Shown here one piece after another: positions 14,280 to 20,121 of a DNA stretch of 20,121 bases. Where the stretch lies: assembly GCA_903928365.1 (NCBI GenBank), contig CAIYQV010000426.1, positions 1-20,121 of the forward strand, in the 5' to 3' direction. Under the pieces are notes generated by a model. That model was not told the origin of the DNA, ran no database searches, and was given only the letters and a program-made list of their open reading frames with translations. Position 1 is the stretch's first letter. The number at the start of each line of letters is the position of its first letter. A program made the position numbers and the translations under genes. Source of the DNA: an uncultured Flavobacteriia bacterium (lineage in GTDB: Bacteria > Bacteroidota > Bacteroidia > Flavobacteriales_D > Crocinitomicaceae).

Positions 14280-15350
14280 ATGCTACAAGAAACTGTCTCT
14301 GTAAAAGTAACTAGAACTGAAGCGTCAAAGATTGGTGAAGTGGATTGGAATAATCTTCCTTTTGGAAGGATTTTCGCTGATCACATGTTGGTGATGGATT
14401 ACCGTGACGGAGAATGGCAACAAGCTGAGATTGTTCCGTTTGCAAATTTGAATCTTCACCCTGCTACGTCGGCAATTCATTATGGCCAGTCAATCTTTGA
14501 AGGATTGAAAGCCTATCGCTCTGTGAATGGTGAGGTCAATATCTTCAGGCCCGATATGAATGCTAAACGATTCGCAGAATCTTGTGAGCGTATGTGCATG
14601 CCTGTCATTCCGGAGGATATGTTCGTAGAACTTATCCGCAAAACCGTAGAAGTGGATAGTGAATGGATTCCTGAACAAGATGGATTCTCTTTATATATCC
14701 GTCCCTTTATGTTTGCTACAGATGAGTTCGTAGGAATTAGACCATCAGAAACGTATAAATTTGTTGTCTTTACATGTCCTGTGGGGCAATATTACTCAGA
14801 ACCGGTTAAGGTGAAAATTGAAGAATATTACACTCGCGCTGCAGTAGGTGGCGTTGGACGTGCTAAGACAGCTGGAAATTATGGAGCCTCTTTGTTTCCA
14901 GCGAGACAAGGTCAATCTAAAGGATTTCATCAGTTGGTCTGGACCGATGCGAAAGAACACAAATACATTGAGGAATCAGGAACAATGAATATTGTGTTTA
15001 TTATAGATGGGGTAATGGTGACGCCTTCGGAAGATGCAGATACGATCCTGAGAGGAATTACCAAAAGATCTGTGATTGAGATTGCAAAAGCATGGGGTAT
15101 TCCGGTAGAAGAGCGAAAAGTAGCTGTTCAGGAAATTGTTGATGCACATAGAAACGGGACACTTCAGGATGCCTTCGGTGCAGGTACCGCAGCAACTGTA
15201 GCTCAAATCGTAAAGATTGGTTACCGTGATGAAGTACTGGAGCTTCCACCAATAGAAACACGCGAAATATCCAATAAGATCAAAGATCATCTGGACGGAA
15301 TTAAAGCCGGAAAAGTGAAAGATGAATTTGGATGGTGCGTTAAAGTATAA
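14280..15350 (+). CDS. ilvE: Branched-chain amino acid aminotransferase
   Basis: This PLP enzyme of fold type IV interconverts leucine, isoleucine and valine with their 2-oxo acids using glutamate/2-oxoglutarate, the last step of branched-chain amino acid synthesis. The 356-residue protein matches the longer (class II, eukaryote-like) branch of the family. It shows NLPFGRIFADHMLVMDY near 25-41, SAIHYGQSIFEGLKAYR at 64-80 and IRPFMFATDEFVGIRPS near 140-156. GGVGRAKTAGNYGAS near 190-204 has K196 as the expected PLP lysine. ESGTMNIVFI and the C-terminal FGAGTAATV cofactor-phosphate loop follow. It has its own promoter and ends in a tight hairpin terminator 4 bases after the stop, so it appears to be a single-gene unit. 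No other ilv or leu genes are in the window. Confidence 0.95.
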   Translation: MLQETVSVKVTRTEASKIGEVDWNNLPFGRIFADHMLVMDYRDGEWQQAEIVPFANLNLHPATSAIHYGQSIFEGLKAYRSVNGEVNIFRPDMNAKRFAESCERMCMPVIPEDMFVELIRKTVEVDSEWIPEQDGFSLYIRPFMFATDEFVGIRPSETYKFVVFTCPVGQYYSEPVKVKIEEYYTRAAVGGVGRAKTAGNYGASLFPARQGQSKGFHQLVWTDAKEHKYIEESGTMNIVFIIDGVMVTPSEDADTILRGITKRSVIEIAKAWGIPVEERKVAVQEIVDAHRNGTLQDAFGAGTAATVAQIVKIGYRDEVLELPPIETREISNKIKDHLDGIKAGKVKDEFGWCVKV

Positions 15351-15354
15351 GATC

Positions 15355-15378
15355 AAAGCTTCTTCGGAGGCTTTTTTT
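15355..15378 (+). terminator. Rho-independent terminator of ilvE with UUCG loop
   Basis: AAAGCTTC (15355-15362) pairs with GAGGCTTT (15367-15374) around a TTCG tetraloop, with one G-T pair, followed by a run of seven T ending at 15378. The stem begins 4 bases after the ilvE stop. The 3' arm contains GGAGG (15366-15370), which sits 8 bases before the ATG of the next gene. Confidence 0.85.
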
Positions 15379-16803
15379 ATGGAATTACGGTTCATTCGAC
15401 ATCTAGTCAGTGTGAGACTATACTGGTATATCGGGATTATTACGTTGGTTTTCTCAGCGAATTCTATTGCTCAGAAGGATTCCAGCATGCTGGTAATAGA
15501 AATCGTTGACCGAAGTGATCTCGAGCCAGTACCTAATGTGATCGCCTTGATTCAATTTGTAAATGGAAAGGGTTGTTACAAACAGTCCAATCACATTGGC
15601 AAGCTTTCTCTTTGGACGAAAAGAAATGAGGAATTGAAAATCAAGCTTAATCACCCTTTATATAATAGTCAGGAGATTCAACTCACGGTGCATCCACCAG
15701 AAGAAGGAGATACATTGTTCGTGAATATAAAAATGGAACTTTCACGTTTACGGACGTTGAAGGATGTGGTGGTGAAGCCACCGGGAAAACCGGATACGGT
15801 GTTCGAGTCTAAGCGATTAAGCGTGGCTGACTTTGAGCTCTTACCTGACGGACGTTTGTTGCTCTTAGCATATCCCAAACAGTTGAAAAAGGGAAGTGAA
15901 ATGCTTTTGTATGATGGAGTGGAGGTACAGGGATCATTTACCGTACCTGGAACAGCTGAGGAATTGGTCCGGGATTTTCGCGGAAATGCGCATGTCGTTT
16001 GCAAGGAGAACGTTTTTGGAATTACTGTTTCGGGAAATGATGTCGCGATCGCAACACTGGAAAAAGATTTCTTTTTGAAATATGTTGCACCAATACTTGA
16101 TACGAGTCACACAAAATATTTTCTTTCGAATTTCAATGCCTATTACCCTGCCTTCAATTATTACGCGTTTGATCAGACAGATTCAACCTATTTGGATCTG
16201 CTGCATATTGAAGACGAGTTGATGATGGAGCTTTATCGATCTGAATATAAATGGGTAGATGTGCGCACCAAGCTCTGGGCCAAGAATAAGGAACATGAAA
16301 CAGGAATTGATGCGGAGATTTGGGTTGGAGCGAATTATTTCACACAATCCATCTATTATAAAGAACTCTATGCGCCTTTATTTTTAAAGAATGACACCAT
16401 TTATGTGTTCGATTATTATCGCGATCAACTTTTTTCGTTTGATGTTTCGGGCAACAAGTTGGATAGCATTGGAATATATCATCATTACCACGCCAAATCT
16501 ACTGGATGGCAGAAACAATTGATACAAGATCGTGTCACAGGCGAAATTTACGCTTTGTTTGAGAACGGAGGCTTCTCATATCTGGGTAGAATTAATTTGA
16601 AGTCAGGTGAAATCATTGAAAAAGTCCAGTTAGAGTTCAAATTTGTTGAGAAGATAGCGGTTCACGACAATTTTGTTTACTACGTATATCGACCGTATGA
16701 ATCTCCTCAACGAAAATTCCTTTACAAAGAACGATTACCCTATCTGTCAGTAGGAGCAGGTGTGCCTCAGGGAAGAGATACATTAACGGAAACAGGTAAA
16801 TGA
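15379..16803 (+). CDS. Secreted protein of unknown function, possible beta-sandwich plus propeller-like region
   Basis: This predicted 474-residue exported protein is not assigned to a family with confidence. A signal peptide is clear (basic start, hydrophobic YIGIITLVFSANS, cleavage after SIA). Residues about 35-120 (LVIEIVDRSDLEPVPNVIAL...) resemble the CarboxypepD_reg-like beta-sandwich seen at the front of many Bacteroidota secreted proteins. The remainder has repeated strand-rich segments such as FELLPDGRLLLLAYP, FYYRDQL-like turns and SGNKLDSIGIYHHYH, suggesting a six-bladed propeller-type domain; this is inference. The ATG at 15379 was chosen over one at 15322. The latter would overlap ilvE and read through its terminator, and the chosen ATG directly precedes the signal peptide and follows GGAGG by 8 bases. 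Its 3' end overlaps the convergent gene by 37 bp. Confidence 0.75.
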   Translation: MELRFIRHLVSVRLYWYIGIITLVFSANSIAQKDSSMLVIEIVDRSDLEPVPNVIALIQFVNGKGCYKQSNHIGKLSLWTKRNEELKIKLNHPLYNSQEIQLTVHPPEEGDTLFVNIKMELSRLRTLKDVVVKPPGKPDTVFESKRLSVADFELLPDGRLLLLAYPKQLKKGSEMLLYDGVEVQGSFTVPGTAEELVRDFRGNAHVVCKENVFGITVSGNDVAIATLEKDFFLKYVAPILDTSHTKYFLSNFNAYYPAFNYYAFDQTDSTYLDLLHIEDELMMELYRSEYKWVDVRTKLWAKNKEHETGIDAEIWVGANYFTQSIYYKELYAPLFLKNDTIYVFDYYRDQLFSFDVSGNKLDSIGIYHHYHAKSTGWQKQLIQDRVTGEIYALFENGGFSYLGRINLKSGEIIEKVQLEFKFVEKIAVHDNFVYYVYRPYESPQRKFLYKERLPYLSVGAGVPQGRDTLTETGK

Positions 16804-17720
16804 TCAGAGTAACCACCTAGGTATTTGTTGCCTCCGTAGGTTCTGAATGGAACCATCTGCCCCTTATACTCAGTGATCAAATACTCAAATGAATGAATCT
16901 CTCCGGAGTTTTTGATTATTTTGATTCCTTTCTTTTTCAGGAAGGATGGAGAGATCATGATATGGTCCAACACATCCCATTCATTGTTGTAATTATGAGT
17001 TCCCCCAAATTCACCGCTTTCTGGTTGGATCATAGGAGTCAATTTTTCAGAGATCATCTTTGGTGCAAGGTCTGTAGGATAGTCGTTCAGGTCGCCCATG
17101 AAGATTATCTTAGAGTGTTGATTTTTTTGAAGTAATGAGTCAATAAAGTGACGTGCCGTTTCGGCTGCTTTAAGTCTATTTGGTTGACTTTCATCCTGTC
17201 CGCTTCTTCGTGAAGGCCAATGGTTGATCATTGCAAATAAAGTATCTTTTCCCAAACTGTATTTTGCCCATAAAATGTCGCGCGTAGAAGGTTTGTCTTG
17301 TCCAGGAAGAGTAAACCTCAAATATCCTGATCTTTCGAGATGTAACACCGTGCTGTCATAGATCATTCCAACATCGATCCCTCTGGCATCCGGACTTTCA
17401 AAATGAACGAGACCATAACTTTTTGAACCTTCTGAATACTTAATGACATCACTCAAAACCTGAGCATTCTCCACTTCACAAAAACCCATAATGAGCGGAG
17501 TGTTCAATTCCTTCATTACTTGATTGATATGTGCAATCTTTTCCATGTAACGCGTTCCATTCCAATTCAGTTTCGAAGAAGGAAGGAATTCAGCATCGTC
17601 ATTTACACCATCAATCGTGTCAAAAAGATTTTCGACGTTGTAAAATGCGATTTTTCGGGTTTTTTGAGAAAAACTCCATGAGGAGATGAAAAGTAATGCG
17701 CAGGCGAGATAAAATTTCAT
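16767..17720 (-). CDS. Secreted endonuclease/exonuclease/phosphatase family protein
   Basis: The 317-residue protein belongs to the DNase I-like metal-dependent phosphoesterase superfamily, whose members hydrolyse nucleic acids, sugar phosphates or lipid phosphates. A signal peptide (MKFYLACALLFISSWSFSQ) predicts export, so the substrate is probably extracellular or periplasmic. Active-site motifs are in place: FYNVENLFD near 26-34, GFCEVEN (79-85) with the metal-binding glutamate, INHWPSRRSG (165-174) with the catalytic histidine, GDLNDYP (209-215), and the C-terminal GGYSDHLPV (302-310) with the Asp-His pair. Length is typical for secreted Bacteroidota members. Whether it is a nuclease or a phosphatase cannot be decided from sequence. 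The last 37 bp of the gene lie on the complement of the preceding plus-strand gene. No strong promoter is seen upstream; TAACTTTA is a weak -7 candidate. Confidence 0.9.
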   Translation of the reverse strand: MKFYLACALLFISSWSFSQKTRKIAFYNVENLFDTIDGVNDDAEFLPSSKLNWNGTRYMEKIAHINQVMKELNTPLIMGFCEVENAQVLSDVIKYSEGSKSYGLVHFESPDARGIDVGMIYDSTVLHLERSGYLRFTLPGQDKPSTRDILWAKYSLGKDTLFAMINHWPSRRSGQDESQPNRLKAAETARHFIDSLLQKNQHSKIIFMGDLNDYPTDLAPKMISEKLTPMIQPESGEFGGTHNYNNEWDVLDHIMISPSFLKKKGIKIIKNSGEIHSFEYLITEYKGQMVPFRTYGGNKYLGGYSDHLPVSVNVSLP

Positions 17721-17783
17721 ACAGGTCGATTTACGATAAAGTTACAATTAATCAGTTTTACATATGTTAGGCCAAAATGAATT

Positions 17784-18371
17784 TTAAGGAATCAACCATT
17801 TTCGTGCCATTGGACCTTCTGAAAAGATGAGATCAAGAATAGATAGTCCTGATTGAAAATCTCCTGGATTGGAGAATAATTGATAATATTTAGTGATCGT
17901 ACTATGATCCAGCTCTTTGTTCCGCAGATCGTTTATTTGAGATCCTTCCATAAATCGATCACTGCAAACAAATTTTAGTTTAAGGTCCAGCCACCTATTA
18001 ACCAATTCGATTGTTGAAATAGTTAATTCATGCAATAGGATAGGCTTGGAGAAGATAAGCTCCTGGATATCGGGACCATAATCCTCGAAGAATGCACTTG
18101 AGGCATAAGCACTTTCAATTGCTTTCCAATGGATTCTCTGCCAATCAGTTGCATATGAAACTACCACGTCTTTCATGGCTGTTTTGGATCCATGGGGTTT
18201 TGAAATTGGTACTGAAAGATGTATACGGCCATTAGCAGATAGGATTTCACAACGACTCCTGCCTGTTTGTTTTATGAAATGTTCGTGCACATCGATTACT
18301 GAATCAGGTCTTAGCAACTGCTGGAAATAGCCTATACTTCCAAAGTAATTCAATGGAAGTACATTCCGCAT
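17784..18371 (-). CDS. WbqC family protein
   Basis: This 195-residue soluble protein resembles the WbqC-like family, found next to polysaccharide or signal peptidase genes in many Bacteroidota. Its biochemical role is not established; O-antigen or glycolipid biosynthesis has been suggested from gene context. Recognisable parts are PLNYFGSIGYFQQLLRPDSVIDVHEHFIKQTGRSRCEI at the front, HLSVPISKPHG, and WQRIHWKAIESAYASSAFFEDYGP in the middle. The start codon overlaps the stop of lepB by one base (TAATG), so the pair is very likely cotranscribed. No signal peptide or membrane helix. No clear terminator follows in the 63 bp before the next gene. Confidence 0.85.
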   Translation of the reverse strand: MRNVLPLNYFGSIGYFQQLLRPDSVIDVHEHFIKQTGRSRCEILSANGRIHLSVPISKPHGSKTAMKDVVVSYATDWQRIHWKAIESAYASSAFFEDYGPDIQELIFSKPILLHELTISTIELVNRWLDLKLKFVCSDRFMEGSQINDLRNKELDHSTITKYYQLFSNPGDFQSGLSILDLIFSEGPMARKWLIP

Positions 18372-20121
18372 TAATGAATCAATTTAAAGATCCTTTCTGT
18401 ACGAATTCCAATCTCAGTGTCAGCACTTTTAGAGAACCAAACCAAAGAAGCCCTACCAACCACGTGATCCTCAGGAACAAATCCCCAAATTCTTGAATCA
18501 GCTGAATTGTAGCGATTGTCTCCCATCAGCCAGTAATAGTTCATGGCAAACTTGTAAGATGTCGCCTTTTTACCATCTATAAAAATACCGTTTGACCGTT
18601 CTTCCAGTTTGTGACCTTCATATGCGGTAATAATTCGTCTGTACCAAGCGATATTTTCCTTAGTTATCTTGACACTTGTTCCCCTTTTAGGGACCTGGAA
18701 ACGACTGAAATCAGTAATTGTATTATTGATATACAGGTCTTTAGGGAATAATCCTAAATTATTCAGTAATTCAGAAGCCTTTGGTTGGTAACCTTTGATG
18801 TCAGAATATTGTGGCTGCACATTTAGGGAATAAGTTGCGCCGCTGAAATCAGGATGTGACTTCAATTTCTTCAATTCAGCCTTTGTAATATTTAAAATAT
18901 AGGTTGCTCCATTGTCTTGCGTGCTGTAGTCATTTCGACTCTGTTCCAATCCAAATTTTTCACGCATCACGGTGCTCGTTTTCGGGATGAAATTCGTTGC
19001 GAAATATTGTAAATTCTGATTCTCTGCAACGAAGGCAGGTTTCCCATTCACATAAAGAATAGACTTTTTGATCTCCAACCAGTCCCCAGGAATTCCAACA
19101 CAACGTTTAATGTAGTTCTCTCTCTTATCTACAGGTCTGTAAACCAGTCCGTAGTGTTCAATGTAATCCAATCCACGATCCGGCATTCCACCTCGACAAT
19201 AGGTTTTGCCCTTTGCCATTTCTTCTTTTGCTATCTTTTTCCAGTTTCCTATGTTTTTAAAGAAATCAGGAGTGAAACTGTCCACGAATTGCTGATATGC
19301 CAGAGCCTGATCTCCTCCTGCTGCATTGACAACGGCGTTTACTTTTTCAGGATAACGTTGTTTGAAATCTTCACGCCAATAAAAGAAGGCCTCATCATTT
19401 AAAATCTGATGGTAATCATGTCCCATCAACCCGTCTGGCATGCGAGGGTCATACACTGCGGTGTCTCCTGAAGGGTAGTTAAACACAACCACATCATTCC
19501 GTTGCACCTTTCCAAATCCCGGCAAACGAAAATAATTCCCTGTTTCAATGGTGGAATAAGAGCGTACATTCACCCATGGAACCGTATTGTGAACCAATGG
19601 AAAGGATAGGGGAGTGACAGGTACTTTTGGGCCATAAGCCAGTTTATTTACAAAGAGAAAATCACCCACAAGTAACGTCTTTTCCATCGAGCCAGTTGGA
19701 ATTTGGAAAGGCTCAAACACATACGTTCGAATAATACTCGCAGCTACCAGTGCAAATAAAATGGAATCGCCCCATTCTTTTACTTTTGATCTGGTGCCTG
19801 GTTTTTGTCGAGTGACAGCTTCAAATGCTAGTGCAATCGCGTGGCCTATTACAGGTAAAGAAAAGAAAAGGACCACATGGTCACCCCATTTTCGTTCTTC
19901 TATCTCTTTACTATTTGCCCAGTTTGTTTCAGGAAGCAAAGCATGCTGCTCGCTCGAGATCTTGTAAAACAAGTAGTACGGAAAGAAGATTCCCTGAAGG
20001 GTGTCAGTAAACGAATAATGTCCAAATCGACGTATCAAACTGGTGTTTACCGTCGCCAGCATTACCAGGTGAATCCCTGGGAATAATAGTAAAAGTGACC
20101 AGAATGGTTTGTGGCATGTCA
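18371..20121 (-). CDS. lepB: Signal peptidase I (partial, 5' end outside window)
   Basis: Signal peptidase I removes signal peptides from exported proteins on the outer face of the cytoplasmic membrane using a Ser-Lys dyad. Counting from an internal ATG at 20062, the catalytic serine is S125 in IPTGSMEKTL and the lysine K319 in NYIKRCVGIPGDWLE. The GDNRYNSADSR box is at 514-524. The frame has no stop between 20062 and the window edge. The upstream codons read like the rest of the family's N-terminal membrane region (KPFWSLLLLFPGIHLV), so the gene is truncated by the window rather than starting at 20062. A second hydrophobic segment precedes the catalytic serine. About 115 residues are inserted between the GDTAVYDP strand and the YIKR box, and another large stretch before GDNR, making a protein of over 580 residues. 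Large forms like this are usual in Bacteroidota. Confidence 0.95.
   Translation of the reverse strand, partial: TCHKPFWSLLLLFPGIHLVMLATVNTSLIRRFGHYSFTDTLQGIFFPYYLFYKISSEQHALLPETNWANSKEIEERKWGDHVVLFFSLPVIGHAIALAFEAVTRQKPGTRSKVKEWGDSILFALVAASIIRTYVFEPFQIPTGSMEKTLLVGDFLFVNKLAYGPKVPVTPLSFPLVHNTVPWVNVRSYSTIETGNYFRLPGFGKVQRNDVVVFNYPSGDTAVYDPRMPDGLMGHDYHQILNDEAFFYWREDFKQRYPEKVNAVVNAAGGDQALAYQQFVDSFTPDFFKNIGNWKKIAKEEMAKGKTYCRGGMPDRGLDYIEHYGLVYRPVDKRENYIKRCVGIPGDWLEIKKSILYVNGKPAFVAENQNLQYFATNFIPKTSTVMREKFGLEQSRNDYSTQDNGATYILNITKAELKKLKSHPDFSGATYSLNVQPQYSDIKGYQPKASELLNNLGLFPKDLYINNTITDFSRFQVPKRGTSVKITKENIAWYRRIITAYEGHKLEERSNGIFIDGKKATSYKFAMNYYWLMGDNRYNSADSRIWGFVPEDHVVGRASLVWFSKSADTEIGIRTERIFKLIH

Noticed and set aside
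15322..15378. Start of the secreted-protein gene at the ATG at 15322
   Set aside because: It would translate the end of ilvE and the whole terminator hairpin and place 19 polar residues before the signal peptide.
15678..16004. Long open frames opposite or within ilvE, the secreted-protein gene, fmt and lepB
   Set aside because: They lie wholly inside well-supported genes, show no domain features and have compositions expected of shadow frames.
20062..20062. ATG at 20062 as the true start of lepB
   Set aside because: The frame stays open to the window edge, and the upstream residues (KPFWSLLLLFPGIHLV) look like the family's conserved membrane region.

Overview
The window looks like an ordinary chromosomal stretch from a member of the Bacteroidota, probably a Flavobacteriales-like organism (genus not determinable by eye). 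The reasons are AT-rich DNA and several promoters of the Bacteroidota type (TTG, about 19 bp, TAnnTTTG). Most start codons also lack a Shine-Dalgarno sequence. The gene content fits too: a serC-serA-DUF1015 operon, ribosomal protein bTHX, a very large signal peptidase I next to a WbqC-family gene, and an XRE-S24 regulator with the KASAGY linker common in this phylum. I see no phage, insertion sequence, CRISPR array, tRNA or rRNA. No gene-free stretch exceeds 300 bases.

Left block, minus strand (48-9120). The serC > serA > DUF1015 > yggS operon carries two steps of phosphorylated serine synthesis, an uncharacterised family and a PLP-homeostasis protein. Upstream of it, each with its own signals, lie a small bTHX ribosomal protein with a lysine/alanine-rich tail and a strong hairpin terminator, a TrmH-type RNA methyltransferase, and an HU protein with a consensus promoter and a terminator. 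Next comes a tight rlmI-like > MATE > fmt operon driven by a consensus promoter at 9092-9120.

Middle block, plus strand (9168-12290). Three overlapping genes encode a small unknown protein, an ABC ATPase with no permease beside it, and a YihY/BrkB membrane protein. They are followed by an XRE-S24 (LexA/CI-like) regulator whose promoter contains a 14-bp palindrome. The regulator gene abuts the end of the convergent recQ helicase gene.

Right block (12291-20121). recQ (minus) and ilvE (plus) diverge from a short shared promoter region. ilvE ends in a UUCG-loop terminator that directly touches the start of a secreted protein of unknown function. That gene overlaps tail-to-tail with a secreted endonuclease/exonuclease/phosphatase-family gene. 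The minus strand then carries a coupled lepB > wbqC-like pair. The lepB reading frame runs off the right edge, so its true N-terminus is outside the window.

Nothing here is an obvious new defence or mobile system. The best leads are the DUF1015 protein in the serine operon (it has an ADGHHR motif resembling that of ParB/SerK-fold serine kinases), the ATPase/YihY/unknown cluster, the bTHX tail, the regulator palindrome, and the terminator that doubles as a ribosome-binding site.
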